Shown here: positions 50,139 through 58,638 of the stretch, piece by piece | Position numbering within the stretch: position 1 is the stretch's first letter | Layout: each line of letters starts with the position of its first letter | IMG/VR virus record: IMGVR_UViG_3300042475_005534 | Span: 1 to 64,000 of that record | Direction: 5' to 3' (one strand) | Length of the DNA: 64,000 nt | Source of the DNA: a virus | Program-made: the position numbers and the translations under genes | The notes under the pieces: model-generated | Told to the model about the DNA's origin: nothing | Database searches by the model: none | What the model saw: the letters and a program-made list of their open reading frames with translations, nothing else

Positions 50139-51536
50139 TCAGTTGGCGCCGATGCAGGCAGCAGTAGCGGCGAGGGCTGGCGGGGTGGACTGCTCCATCA
50201 AGGAGGCGACAGCCTTGGCCCAGATGGCAGCTTGCGCCCGGTCGTGTTGCACGCTGCCGTCAGTGCCGCAGTCGTGGGCCAACTCATGGACTAGGACCGA
50301 TAGGAAGGATTCCATCGATACCAGGGAGCAGCGGGAGACCCTGATTTTTCCAGTGGAGGCGTGATGGGTCCCGAGGATGGTGGGACTAGAGAAGTCGACG
50401 ATGCTGACGCGCCCGAGCAGGGGTGCCAACTCGAGCGCAAGTCCAGCGCCGCCGACCAATCCCATGCCACGCAGGTAGATCACCTGCTCGCTTTCTGTGA
50501 GATCAGCAATGGTGTAGGTCTGAGTGATGGCACCGACCTCGCTCTTTTTGATCTGATCAAGATCAAGGTCGCTGCCCTTGAAGAAATCACAGAGGAGCTT
50601 GGAGGAGAGGATTCCCATCCGTCCGTAGTGGCCGGCCTCCTTGTAGTCGGAGGCGGAGTGGACAGGGATGGCGGTGTCGCCATGGGCATCTCGGAAGAGT
50701 CCCTCGACGCAAGCGCGGAGGCCATGATCGGGAGTGGCGAACTCGTAGTAGCAGAGGTCTTGCTTGCCAGAAGCCAGGAGATCCAGGACTTGCTGGGCCA
50801 CGGATTCGGAGCCGATGCTGTCGGTGAATGCTTCTCGGCTCTCCTCGAAGTGGTTAAACAACTGCTCCCACAGCTTGACCCTGTTGTACTTGGCGTCATA
50901 GCTGTTGACCATGCGCCGGTCCCGATCGGTCGAGGCATGGAGAAAGTTGTAGCCGTACTGAAGGTTGTCATCGCCTTCCACCCAGATGCCTTTGACGTAG
51001 GACTGGCTGTGGAATTTGGGCTCCATCAGGACCTGGCCGCTGGTGGTCTTGATGGCTGTTGTGTCCTGGAAATCGAGGAAGCGATCACGGAAGGAACGCC
51101 ATTCGGCAAGAGTGATTTGGACTTCAACGACGAAATCCTCTGCGGCCCTAGGGAGATGACGGGTGCGGATGGTCAGAACGTCCTGGCCGAACTCCTTGGA
51201 TGGAGCAATGAGTGGCGTCCAGGATTCGTCACCATTGAGGAAGCGGATCTGACGACCAGCCCGGGCTAGAGCAAGGGCGCCGAGCTTGAGGCCTTCACCG
51301 AAGTGACCGCGCTGGGAGTCATCACCAGCCTTGGTGGTCTGGCCCATGAGCCAGACATTGCGCTGCAGCTTGGCGCCACTGCTACTGACACGCAAGTGGC
51401 GGCCGGTGTGACTGATGGAGAGCTCGTGGCCGATATCACGGGCATCGAGGGCGTTCTGGATGACTTCGCGAACACCCTCGTAGATGCCCCAGTCACTGAC
51501 GTATTCGGGGCTGATGGTGAGCTGAAATGTTGCCAT
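50139..51536 (-). CDS. GHKL-type ATPase fused to an HExxH metalloprotease-like domain
   Basis: A 465-residue protein. Residues 20-35 (VREVIQNALDARD) are the N-box and GHFGEGLKLGALALARAG near 78 is the G-box of GHKL (gyrase/Hsp90/MutL-type) ATPases. Residues 100-400 follow as a helical/beta region of unknown kind. VHELAHDCGTDGSVQHD near 417 is an HExxH zinc-peptidase motif with a downstream Asp. ATP binding coupled to proteolysis is unusual; it may counter host defence or remodel a host complex. Leader repeat 54 nt before the ATG. Confidence 0.7.
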   Translation of the reverse strand: MATFQLTISPEYVSDWGIYEGVREVIQNALDARDIGHELSISHTGRHLRVSSSGAKLQRNVWLMGQTTKAGDDSQRGHFGEGLKLGALALARAGRQIRFLNGDESWTPLIAPSKEFGQDVLTIRTRHLPRAAEDFVVEVQITLAEWRSFRDRFLDFQDTTAIKTTSGQVLMEPKFHSQSYVKGIWVEGDDNLQYGYNFLHASTDRDRRMVNSYDAKYNRVKLWEQLFNHFEESREAFTDSIGSESVAQQVLDLLASGKQDLCYYEFATPDHGLRACVEGLFRDAHGDTAIPVHSASDYKEAGHYGRMGILSSKLLCDFFKGSDLDLDQIKKSEVGAITQTYTIADLTESEQVIYLRGMGLVGGAGLALELAPLLGRVSIVDFSSPTILGTHHASTGKIRVSRCSLVSMESFLSVLVHELAHDCGTDGSVQHDRAQAAIWAKAVASLMEQSTPPALAATAACIGAN

Positions 51537-51589
51537 GAATGAAATGAGGTAGAGAGTTCAGGGATAAGGGGAACTGCGCACCGAAACAG

Positions 51590-51606
51590 GCAGTGTGCAC
51601 TGCTGA
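51590..51606 (-). repeat. Leader repeat copy 2
   Basis: GCAGTGTGCACTGCTGA: inverted arms GCAGTG/CACTGC around TG. 54 nt before the GHKL-protein start. Confidence 0.7.
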
Positions 51607-51656
51607 GTGGGCCCAACGAACTAGGAATCAGCGGCTCCGGGGAAAGCGCTGAATAC

Positions 51657-52088
51657 TCAAACCACTGAGCGCTGTGGGGGTGCTTCCTTGAAAAGATGTC
51701 TGTAGGCTCCTCGCGGCATGAGCCAATCTGTTCTCCATTCCCCATCGGAAGAGAAGGAGAAAGCGGGGCAGTGGTGGGCTATACGCAAGAGACAGAGACA
51801 GACGGCTAGGTCATAGGGTTTGTGCGCTGTTTTGCAGAAGTTGAATTCCCTATCAGCGCGACCAGGACTGAATGGGACATGAAAAGTCTCGTAGCCGTCC
51901 CCACCAGCACCGTTAAGTCGAATTTCCGACTTTGTTACAAGAGGAGGGAGATTGTTGTCGTATTCGGCCTGTAGAGCGATTCCCTGCTCCCCGCAGTACG
52001 AGACAATCTTGCGAGTATCTCTGCAGATTGCAGACCATTGATCAAGGGTAAAGTCTTTGGATTGCTGCCAGTAATGTGTGTAGCCCAT
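51657..52088 (-). CDS. MGYTHYW-family phage protein
   Basis: A 143-residue protein with the MGYTHYW start seen in a widespread family of small phage and bacterial proteins. LTLDQWSAICRD-like helix, ETFHVPFSPGRADREFNFCK. Function unknown. Confidence 0.65.
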   Translation of the reverse strand: MGYTHYWQQSKDFTLDQWSAICRDTRKIVSYCGEQGIALQAEYDNNLPPLVTKSEIRLNGAGGDGYETFHVPFSPGRADREFNFCKTAHKPYDLAVCLCLLRIAHHCPAFSFSSDGEWRTDWLMPRGAYRHLFKEAPPQRSVV

Positions 52089-52156
52089 TTGATAGTGGGT
52101 GCAGGTGGAAATAGAAGGAGAAGGGCCGCCAAGCGCGGCCCCGTTGGCGGAAGCGA

Positions 52157-53245
52157 TCAGGCATGGACCAGTTCGCGGGCGACTTCATTGGCCCGCTTGA
52201 TGACACCAGCGCCGGTGCCGAAGAGGGCCGAGTGGATGCGGCGCTTGCCGGCGCCTTGGGTCTTGCCGGAGGATTCGACTTCGGTGACGGCATTGAGGCC
52301 CCAGTAGAGGGTGCCTGCAACGCCCGGGATGTCACGGCCGAGGCCGTAATTCCAGGCGTGCTCGAGCTTGGCCCACTTGCGGGGCATGTCTTCGATGGAG
52401 CCAGGGCGGGTGTCGCCGTTGTCCATGCGGACAGATGGGATTTGCTTTTCGTAGACCTGCTCAAGGAAGTGCCGGTAGAGATCGGTGGTCATGGGCACCT
52501 CCCGCATGGCGCGGTACTCATCGACGACCTGGGCAAAGCTCTGGCGAGCAATGTCGATACTGGAGAGGATGCGATCGATTTGGGCCACATCGTTCTCGGT
52601 GTGCTTGATGGTGAACTGCCGGCCGTGGCGGTTAGCGTCGTTCATGGCGTAGCCGAGGGTGTTCAAACAGACGACCCTGGTGTCAGTGAAGATCCCTCCG
52701 AAGGCAGTGCTGCCGTCGTGGCCGAGGTAGCCGACGATGTTGCGGTAGACCTTGTCACCAGGGATGACCTGCTGGTCAGTGCCGCGGATCTTGGCAGTGA
52801 AGGCCACCTTGGCACCCTCGCGCAGGACGATCACAGCATCCATGTCGCATTCTTCCCGTAGGGCAGAAGCGAAATCCAGCAGGCGCTGGTTGGGGATGAT
52901 CTTGTAATCGGGGCTGGCGGTGCCGAGGATCTTGCGGGTGTCGGGACGCCAGATGGCAACACGGCTGTCCGCCATGCTGATCAGGTGCTGATACGCGGCC
53001 TGGTGGATGGCTTCTCCACGCTCTTGCGGGGTAGAGAAGGGCTGGTCAGCCGCCAGGGCAATGGCATCGAGGAGCTCAGGATTGCTGAGGTCGCCGGCCC
53101 AGAGCTGGAGCTTCTCCACAGGGAAGAGAGCTCCGTAGCGACGGAAGGCGTCAGGGGCGGGCATGGTGCCTTCGATGACGTCGCCTTCGGGGTGCCAGGC
53201 GGCAGTGCCGTGCATGAAGACTGCAGAAGTGACTTCGTGTGCCAT
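52157..53245 (-). CDS. DUF932 phage/plasmid-like protein
   Basis: A 362-residue protein. The order SRVAIWRPDTRKILGTASPD, YKIIPNQRLLDF, GDKVYRNIVGYLGHDGSTAF and CLNTLGYAMND is that of the DUF932/TIGR03299 phage-plasmid protein family. That family is common on mobile elements but its biochemical role is not known to me. Confidence 0.75.
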   Translation of the reverse strand: MAHEVTSAVFMHGTAAWHPEGDVIEGTMPAPDAFRRYGALFPVEKLQLWAGDLSNPELLDAIALAADQPFSTPQERGEAIHQAAYQHLISMADSRVAIWRPDTRKILGTASPDYKIIPNQRLLDFASALREECDMDAVIVLREGAKVAFTAKIRGTDQQVIPGDKVYRNIVGYLGHDGSTAFGGIFTDTRVVCLNTLGYAMNDANRHGRQFTIKHTENDVAQIDRILSSIDIARQSFAQVVDEYRAMREVPMTTDLYRHFLEQVYEKQIPSVRMDNGDTRPGSIEDMPRKWAKLEHAWNYGLGRDIPGVAGTLYWGLNAVTEVESSGKTQGAGKRRIHSALFGTGAGVIKRANEVARELVHA

Positions 53246-53288
53246 GGGATTTAAGAAATGGATGAGAAAGTGAAAGGAGAAGACGGGG

Positions 53289-53873
53289 CTAGCGGCTGGG
53301 GAGGGCCACTACCCCTTGCTGAAGGGATTGATTGATTTGGGCGATGGCTGCAACCATGTCGGCTTTGGAGCCGCCGATGTTTTCAGCTCTGACCTGGGCG
53401 ATGGATTCCCAGTCAGGACCGCAGACGCAGACATTGATGAACGTCGGCTTGCGGTTCTTGACTCGACCCTCACCCTTTGAGGTGATCAGCTTGACTGCCT
53501 GGGTAGTCAGATCAAGAACGAGCAGCGCCCCTAGAAGGCTTTTGATGGAGTTGGAAGTAGAAACCTGGCCAGGTTCTCTGTCCACGGGACGCTCATCAGC
53601 GGGCAGAAGCAGACGAAACGGCTGAGTAGGAGCACCAGAGATCATGCGTACCTCGAGGTAATCACGAGGGCCTGACTCGGTGTTCCCTGCTAGCTGGATC
53701 AAGCGGAGGGCAGTGATTGCCCCGCGGATCTCAGGGAAGATGACGTCCTTGCGGTCATACAGGTAGAAATTGGCTAGGGGGTCGATGCCGATGGTCATCG
53801 GCTGAGGAGGGGGAGGAGTGGGAGTCGCCCAGTGGGGTAGCTCGGGTGATTGAGTGGATAGAGAGGAAGTCAT
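53289..53873 (-). CDS. Hypothetical protein with beta domain
   Basis: A 194-residue protein from ATG 53873. FYLYDRKDVIFPEIRGAITA, DYLEVRMISGAPTQPFRLLL and INVCVCGPDWESIAQ read like an OB or similar beta barrel. It ends NQSLQQGVVALPSR. Leader repeat is 25 nt upstream of the ATG. Confidence 0.5.
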   Translation of the reverse strand: MTSSLSTQSPELPHWATPTPPPPQPMTIGIDPLANFYLYDRKDVIFPEIRGAITALRLIQLAGNTESGPRDYLEVRMISGAPTQPFRLLLPADERPVDREPGQVSTSNSIKSLLGALLVLDLTTQAVKLITSKGEGRVKNRKPTFINVCVCGPDWESIAQVRAENIGGSKADMVAAIAQINQSLQQGVVALPSR

Positions 53874-53897
53874 GGGCAAATGAAATGAACGCAGCAG

Positions 53898-53914
53898 GTC
53901 GTGCGCACTGCTGA
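53898..53914 (-). repeat. Leader repeat copy 3
   Basis: GTCGTGCGCACTGCTGA, arms partly degenerate. 25 nt before the 53873 start. Confidence 0.65.
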
Positions 53915-53931
53915 ACAGGCGCAAGAATTTG

Positions 53932-54513
53932 TCACATGGTCATGCCTTTGACGTCGTCCTCACTGAGTTCGACGCCTGCTGCCCTGTAATAGGGAATACA
54001 AGCAATAGCTGTAAGTTTCTGAGCGACGTCAGCTCGGCGTGCCTCGTTGACGACAGGCGAGATCAGCCTGTATATCATGCAGTAGCAGGAGGCAATTTCA
54101 CTTGCGATCCGGACGAGGGCAGCTGGAAGGGTTTGAGCCCCCTCCTCCCTGGCCCGCTTACGGGCGGTATGGGGATGGGGCGGTCGATGCCCGTTGCTGC
54201 CGTGTCCTAATTCCGCGGTAGGGAGACAGTCAGGATCTCCCCACCCGGCCTCAGGGTTAGGAGGGATCGAAGGCTCTTCCATTTGCTGCGGCTCATGGAA
54301 GTCCAATTCGAGGACAGAAGCACCGAGAGTTGGTTCGAAGCGGAGCTGGCTTTCGTCGAACTGAAATCCAGGTTTGATGATGTCTGAAATTGCGGGCGAG
54401 AAGACAGCGACGGACTGCCCGCCTGCGTTGGTGGGTTTATCGAAGTAGGAATAGTCCCAGCCGGGGATTTTGTAGCTGGGCTTGGGATGGGTTGTGACGG
54501 TGTGAATTGGCAT
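53932..54513 (-). CDS. Hypothetical protein
   Basis: A 193-residue protein (ATG 54513). YKIPGWDYSYFDKPTNAGGQ near the start, a Pro/His-rich middle, and LVRIASEIASCYCMIYRLI at the end. It starts inside a longer overlapping frame; see that entry. Confidence 0.5.
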   Translation of the reverse strand: MPIHTVTTHPKPSYKIPGWDYSYFDKPTNAGGQSVAVFSPAISDIIKPGFQFDESQLRFEPTLGASVLELDFHEPQQMEEPSIPPNPEAGWGDPDCLPTAELGHGSNGHRPPHPHTARKRAREEGAQTLPAALVRIASEIASCYCMIYRLISPVVNEARRADVAQKLTAIACIPYYRAAGVELSEDDVKGMTM

Positions 54514-54707
54514 TGGAGGGATGAAAGGAAAGAGCACATCGCGCTCAGCTGCTCAGGAGGGAGCAGGACTGATTCGCCGATGCGCTCAAATTGGTAGAGA
54601 GGGAAGAGGGTGATGAGTGCGCTTTTGGCCCGACCATTGATGGGCGTGATTAGCCCATCTCCGGTCGGGGTGTAACTCACTTGCAGCCATGGCGGCTGGA
54701 GCGTCAC
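54207..54707 (-). CDS. Hypothetical protein, C-terminal half doubtful
   Basis: GTG 54707 overlaps the upstream stop (GTGA). Residues 1-58 (LQVSYTPTGDGLITPINGRA) look real; after about 54545 the frame turns into Ser/Pro-rich sequence antiphase to the 54513 gene. A frameshift or a sequencing slip near 54545 is possible. A degenerate leader-repeat-like stretch lies there. Confidence 0.4.
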   Translation of the reverse strand: MTLQPPWLQVSYTPTGDGLITPINGRAKSALITLFPLYQFERIGESVLLPPEQLSAMCSFLSSLQCQFTPSQPIPSPATKSPAGTIPTSINPPTQAGSPSLSSRPQFQTSSNLDFSSTKASSASNQLSVLLSSNWTSMSRSKWKSLRSLLTLRPGGEILTVSLPRN

Positions 54708-55546
54708 TTGATGGACCAGGTCTTCTTGCGAACGACCTCAGCGCCAGGGACTGCGTCTGATCTCAGGACGACCGCATGCGTTGCTGGGCCGTAAGCCGCT
54801 GAGAGGGAGCGGACTTCTTCGGGGGCTGGATTTTGCTTGATGCGTTCCTTGACAAGATTCTTGATTGGATAGGAATTAAGGGTTGGCAAGAGATAATCAC
54901 CTCCCGACACACCAGTGATGAGCTCAGCAATGAAATCACTGATTTCCTTGTGAAGCATGGGGCCTAAATCACCCTTGCCAGCAGGGACTTGGATGATGAT
55001 TTCGTGCCGGCACAAATCCGGCGGGACCTGCTGGTCATCCAGGATCTCGGTGGAGTCACTCTGACGTGAGCAGAGGTCGTAATCCGAAAGATGGAATTCC
55101 TTCTTGCCAGGGTGGAGGGCCGCCAAGGTTCGAACCAGGTAGCGGAGCAAGCGATCGGAATCGGCCTGGTCGCGATTGCTCTTCTCCTTGTAGGTCTCGA
55201 CCTGCTGCTTGAAGTAATCAGCACGGTTCTCCAGTGACTTAACAACAAAGGCCATTTGATTGACCTTGTCCAGCAATGACTGCTGGCTGGTATTGGCGCG
55301 TTGGAGGATAGAGGAGATGAGCTCTTCTGCAGTAGCTACCTCTTCGGGGTCCTCAGAGGAGAGCTGGGCGACGGCAATCGCAAGCTCGCCGTCAATCTCC
55401 TGGGCCTCCATGGCCAGATGGAAGAGGGATCTGCCATTGGCCTGAACAATGGGCTCAAAGGTGGTGGGCTTGGGTGGTGGAGCGACGGTCATAGGAGTGA
55501 GATGGAAGGATGGAGTGTCTGGCGGTATGCCCGACGTGGCGGTCAT
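54704..55546 (-). CDS. Siphovirus Gp157-like protein
   Basis: A 280-residue protein (ATG 55546, or 55492). Residues 85-140 form a coiled coil (VKSLENRADYFKQQVETYKE). EFHLSDYDLCSRQSDSTEIL and DDQQVPPDLCR follow the layout of Gp157 proteins (basic coil, then frl.l...v...d...iP). That family was linked to phage resistance in streptococci; the role here is open. Confidence 0.5.
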   Translation of the reverse strand: MTATSGIPPDTPSFHLTPMTVAPPPKPTTFEPIVQANGRSLFHLAMEAQEIDGELAIAVAQLSSEDPEEVATAEELISSILQRANTSQQSLLDKVNQMAFVVKSLENRADYFKQQVETYKEKSNRDQADSDRLLRYLVRTLAALHPGKKEFHLSDYDLCSRQSDSTEILDDQQVPPDLCRHEIIIQVPAGKGDLGPMLHKEISDFIAELITGVSGGDYLLPTLNSYPIKNLVKERIKQNPAPEEVRSLSAAYGPATHAVVLRSDAVPGAEVVRKKTWSIK

Positions 55547-55554
55547 TGAAGCAG

Positions 55555-55578
55555 AAAAGCCCCGGCTTGCGCCAGGGC
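55555..55578 (-). terminator. Terminator after the 55.6-kb gene
   Basis: Minus strand GCCCTGGC-gcaa-GCCGGGGC then four T: 8-bp stem with a GNRA-type tetraloop. Confidence 0.75.
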
Positions 55579-55605
55579 TCGTTGCTACCGAAACAGATGT
55601 TGGTC

Positions 55606-56025
55606 TTAGGCGGTTTGAGCCTCGCCGGAGTCGTCGGACTTGCTGGGAGCGTCAGTGATGTTGATCACTTTGGCTTGCTTCCTGGCGTCCTGCAGCTGCT
55701 TGAGCTGACAGGCACGCATGCCGACCTGGAGGGCGCTCAGCCGGTATGGCTTCCCTTCCTCCGGGGATTGGACGATCTTGGCGAAGTAGGTCACTCCGTT
55801 GATCTCGACGGACTCGGATGGATCATCCTCGCCAAACATCTCGATGGCGTGGTCGGACTTGAAGCCAACCTTGACGGCTGTCTCACGAACAGCGATGCCG
55901 TCCTTGCGGCCGGTCACGAAAGCCAGGGTGGCCTCAGTCCAGTTGGACTTTTCGGAGTTGTCGCTGTCGAGAATGTTGTACCAGCGAAGCTCGATGGGAA
56001 CGAGGGGAAGAGAGATTTGGGGCAT
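55606..56025 (-). CDS. Hypothetical protein
   Basis: A 139-residue protein. IELRWYNILDSDNSEKSNWT and VTYFAKIVQSPEEGKPYRLS are beta-rich, then a helical, charged tail (MRACQLKQLQDARKQAKVIN). Leader repeat 42 nt upstream. Unknown. Confidence 0.55.
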   Translation of the reverse strand: MPQISLPLVPIELRWYNILDSDNSEKSNWTEATLAFVTGRKDGIAVRETAVKVGFKSDHAIEMFGEDDPSESVEINGVTYFAKIVQSPEEGKPYRLSALQVGMRACQLKQLQDARKQAKVINITDAPSKSDDSGEAQTA

Positions 56026-56066
56026 GATCAGAGGAAAGGGTAAAGGGACATTGGCCCGCTCAACAG

Positions 56067-56083
56067 GCAGTGTGCACTGCTGA
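56067..56083 (-). repeat. Leader repeat copy 4
   Basis: GCAGTGTGCACTGCTGA, same as copy 2. 42 nt before the 56025 start and 50 nt before the divergent + gene. Confidence 0.7.
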
Positions 56084-56132
56084 GAAGGCTCACAAAACAG
56101 GAACTAGACTGAGAGGGATCCAGGATCGAGTT

Positions 56133-56636
56133 ATGGGCATGAATCCGCTGAAATGGCTGGGTGGCATCGAGCAGAAGATGATCGATAAAGCCATTGCAGA
56201 CGAGATTGCCCATAGGACGTCGGGCGTGGCAAGGCAGGCCAACCTCGTCGGGAAGCTCTACAAGGACAATCCCGACAGAATGATCCAGGAGATTGCCGAT
56301 CGGGCCAGGGATGGATCTGGTAAGCAGATCGAGATGGGAGCGATTCGGAAGGACTTCAGCGAGATGGGGGAGAGCGACTTCGTGGCAAGGTATTCATCCC
56401 AGATGAAACGAGGAATGGGTGGACATGGCTCACTGGGGCCAAGGGAGCGCCTGAGCCACCAGTTCGCGAATAGTGCGCTTGTGCGGCGTGGCGCCTACCC
56501 AGCATTGGCCGCTGGCGGTGCAGTGGCCGGCGGTGCGGCCATGACTGAAGGCGCTCAGCAACTGATGGCTCTGATGGGCTTCATGCAGCAGGGGCAGCAA
56601 CAGGTCCAGCGGACTGAGGAGAGCCCACTGGCCTGA
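56133..56636 (+). CDS. Hypothetical protein with hydrophobic tail
   Basis: A 167-residue protein from ATG 56133. Charged helical N-terminus (LKWLGGIEQKMIDKAIADEI), then PALAAGGAVAGGAAMTEGAQ and a Gln-rich end. It resembles the basic/hydrophobic protein at 30.5 kb in style. First gene of a three-gene + island inside the - block. Stop and next ATG overlap. Confidence 0.5.
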   Translation: MGMNPLKWLGGIEQKMIDKAIADEIAHRTSGVARQANLVGKLYKDNPDRMIQEIADRARDGSGKQIEMGAIRKDFSEMGESDFVARYSSQMKRGMGGHGSLGPRERLSHQFANSALVRRGAYPALAAGGAVAGGAAMTEGAQQLMALMGFMQQGQQQVQRTEESPLA

Positions 56637-56818
56637 TGCGATACGCAGGGGAGGAGACTGAGCTGGCGCAGTTGATCGAGGACGCCATGCGGCGCGATTT
56701 AGAGCTGGCCATTCTTCAGCACTCCCTGCTGGAGGGATTCCGCCGGAAGTTCGCAACTGAAGACCTGGCGGGCCTCCAGCTGCCTGGATGGGATGCACTA
56801 ATGCATGACATGGGGTAA
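56636..56818 (+). CDS. Small helical protein
   Basis: A 60-residue protein starting on the last base of the previous stop. EETELAQLIEDAMRRDLELA then LLEGFRRKFATEDLAG: amphipathic helices. Unknown. Confidence 0.5.
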   Translation: MRYAGEETELAQLIEDAMRRDLELAILQHSLLEGFRRKFATEDLAGLQLPGWDALMHDMG

Positions 56819-56845
56819 GTTGTCGGGCATTGCGCAACACACGTC

Positions 56846-57244
56846 ATGCAGTGCGAATGCGGTGGTGAGACAAAGGTGGCTCACACCTACAAGGGGGAAG
56901 ACGGGATACGAGTGAGAGCTAGGAAGTGCGACTGTTGCAGTCAAATGCTGTGGACGTCTCAACAGCCAGAGGAGGTGATCCCAGCTGAGCTGAGGCAGTG
57001 GACAGATGGGAAGCCATGCCGTGCGGCGGAGCCGAGACAGAAGGGGTCTCGCATGCCACCGACGATCGAGGAGTGGGAGGCCAATCCAGAGATGGCCTAT
57101 GGCCTCAAGGCTGACGAGTTGAGGACGCTGGCAAGGCTCAAGGGTTTAACTGGAGCATGGATGTTCAACAAGACTGAGTTGCTGGAGTTCCTGATGGAAG
57201 GAGCCTGGCAGACGGGCCTAGCGAGTGAGAACCACGCGCAATAG
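56846..57244 (+). CDS. Zinc-ribbon plus SAP-like protein
   Basis: A 132-residue protein. CECGGETKVAHTYKGEDGIR and RKCDCCSQ form a zinc ribbon with spacing CxC...CxxC. Residues 90-125 (LKADELRTLARLKGLTGAW, then NKTELLEFL) look like a SAP or Rho-N helical DNA/RNA-binding domain. Probably a nucleic-acid-binding regulator. Confidence 0.55.
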   Translation: MQCECGGETKVAHTYKGEDGIRVRARKCDCCSQMLWTSQQPEEVIPAELRQWTDGKPCRAAEPRQKGSRMPPTIEEWEANPEMAYGLKADELRTLARLKGLTGAWMFNKTELLEFLMEGAWQTGLASENHAQ

Positions 57245-57366
57245 GGCCCTCCAAGGAAGAAGTCCTTGGCATCGTTAGCTGCTGCAACCCCGAGGTAGAG
57301 GAATAGGGCCGCAGAAATGGAGAGCCGGAGGCTTTTACCGAGCTTAGGTCGATGGAGAGAAGTCAT
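57097..57366 (-). CDS. Small protein with signal peptide or membrane helix
   Basis: An 89-residue frame (ATG 57366, CAACCCC leader). KSLRLSISAALFLYLGVAAA is a signal or anchor. The 3' half overlaps the zinc-ribbon gene by 148 bp, so the true protein may be shorter in practice or absent. Confidence 0.35.
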   Translation of the reverse strand: MTSLHRPKLGKSLRLSISAALFLYLGVAAANDAKDFFLGGPYCAWFSLARPVCQAPSIRNSSNSVLLNIHAPVKPLSLASVLNSSALRP

Positions 57367-57395
57367 GGGGTTGAGAAAGAAGTGAAGTGTGTTGG

Positions 57396-57827
57396 TCAGG
57401 AGGGCGGAAGACAGATCACACGAAAGCCGATGTAGTCGTCGGTATAGCCGGGCAGGTCAATGCCGCGGTGAGCCAAGCGGCGGTCTGAGGGGAGACTGTC
57501 CCAGCCGCCGCCGCGCAATACCGCCCGGCATGGTGCTTCTTCCTGGGGGAGGCACACCACGCGAAACCCGATGACGTCGTTGGCATAGCCGGGCTGGTCG
57601 CGGTAGCGGTAGACCGAGCGGCAGTTCCTGGGGAAGTTGAACCAGGAGCCACCGCGCATTGACAAGTCGCAGCGTGCGGTGGAGGCCCCTGGAGGGACGC
57701 ACACCACGCGGAAACCGATGTTGTCGATTGGCTCGCCGGGTTCTCCGGGAAAGCGATGGGCAGAGCGGCAATGCCTAAGGAAGAAGTCCCAGGGACCGCC
57801 GCGTAACGCCCGATTGGGGATCGTCAT
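57396..57827 (-). CDS. Three tandem FGE C-terminal modules (array B)
   Basis: A 143-residue protein, ATG 57827 overlapping the stop of the previous module gene. It is three copies of the end of an FGE-sulfatase domain: RGGPWDFFLRHCRSAHR...NIGFRVVCVP (residues 1-51), RGGSWFNFPRNCRSVYR...IGFRVVCLP (52-100), RGGGWDSLPSDRRLAHR...GFRVICLP (101-143). In the second, all 12 codons at the variable sites end in C (TTC AAC TTC, GTC TAC, TAC CGC GAC, GCC AAC GAC GTC). Such half-domains should not fold as a full lectin fold alone. Confidence 0.7.
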   Translation of the reverse strand: MTIPNRALRGGPWDFFLRHCRSAHRFPGEPGEPIDNIGFRVVCVPPGASTARCDLSMRGGSWFNFPRNCRSVYRYRDQPGYANDVIGFRVVCLPQEEAPCRAVLRGGGWDSLPSDRRLAHRGIDLPGYTDDYIGFRVICLPPS

Positions 57828-58276
57828 GGTGTCATCCCCCGCGGAAGACAGATCACACGAAAGCCGAGGTCGTAGTCGGCATAGTCGGGCGAATGGGAAA
57901 TGCCGCGACAGGTCGAGCGGCACCAGGGGTAGCTGAGCTGGGCGTGGGAGCCGCCGCGCATGGTTACCTGCGTGGGCTTGACCCCCAGAGGGAGGCACAC
58001 CACGCGGAAGCCCAAGCCGCTGCTGGCATAGCCGGGCTGGAAGCGTCCGAAGCCGCGGCAGGCCGAGCGGCAGAACCCGGGGTTGTTGCCCCAGGAGCCA
58101 CCGCGCAGTGGCGGTAGCATCCGAGGTGGTGCCACCTCCCGAGGGAGGCACACCACGCGGAAACCGACGAGATCGTCTTGGTAGTGCGGAGCGGCGCGTC
58201 GGTAGGACAAGCGTAAATACGCCTGTTGTTCCGTCCTGAAAAACCAAGTACCGCCGCGTTGCACTTGATACGTCAT
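57824..58276 (-). CDS. Three tandem FGE C-terminal modules (array A)
   Basis: A 150-residue protein, ATG 58276 overlapping the upstream stop. Modules: residues 1-50 (RGGTWFFRTEQQAYLRLSYR, with CRSA lost), 51-101 (RGGSWGNNPGFCRSACRGFG), 102-150 (RGGSHAQLSYPWCRSTCRG). Each ends GFRVVCLP or GFRVICLP. Variable codons are mainly of NNC form. Framework DNA between modules (around GGGAGGCACACCACGCGG) is nearly identical, so recombination between modules is easy. Confidence 0.7.
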   Translation of the reverse strand: MTYQVQRGGTWFFRTEQQAYLRLSYRRAAPHYQDDLVGFRVVCLPREVAPPRMLPPLRGGSWGNNPGFCRSACRGFGRFQPGYASSGLGFRVVCLPLGVKPTQVTMRGGSHAQLSYPWCRSTCRGISHSPDYADYDLGFRVICLPRGMTP

Positions 58277-58638
58277 GACCTGCTCAGCAGGAGGAGCAGG
58301 TCAGAGCGGCGAGCTCGGGAGACCTTGTTGCCGCGGTGCCCCCGCTCGCGAGCCAGGGCACGCAGCTGGGACACATTGAGGCTGAGGTCGATTCCATTGA
58401 GAGCGCAGCGGAAGGCTGTTAGCTCCGGGTCTTCTGTAATGGGCACAGAGAGAGTCATAGGAGGGATGGATTGGGGTTCAGGGGGAGTGAGGCCGAGGAG
58501 GTGGAGATGGAGGGCTGCTAGCTGCTGGCTGCGCTCTTCCAGGGCAAGACGCAGCTGGCCGCCGGCGGCGTAGGAGGCGTCGGCAAGATGCCAGAGCAGG
58601 GCAATAGCAATGCAGAAAAAAGGGGCGGCTTGATGCAT
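58273..58638 (-). CDS. Membrane/SAP-like protein inside the FGE cluster
   Basis: A 121-residue protein (ATG 58638; a shorter 61-residue form from 58458 with GGAGG nearby is possible). PFFCIAIALLWHLADA is a hydrophobic segment; SQLRALARERGHRGNKVSRA then RRSDLLLLL resembles a SAP/Rho-N helix pair. Coupled to array A by ATGA. It might anchor or handle the modules, or be the accessory protein of the cluster (speculative). Confidence 0.45.
   Translation of the reverse strand: MHQAAPFFCIAIALLWHLADASYAAGGQLRLALEERSQQLAALHLHLLGLTPPEPQSIPPMTLSVPITEDPELTAFRCALNGIDLSLNVSQLRALARERGHRGNKVSRARRSDLLLLLSRS

Noticed and set aside
50361-51269. 302-codon + strand frame
   Set aside because: Antisense to the GHKL/HExxH gene, which has recognisable motifs; the + reading has none.
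57396-58247. Single 283-residue reading through both module arrays
   Set aside because: The first 140 residues are out of phase with the RGGSW modules; the true frame for that part is 57824-58276.
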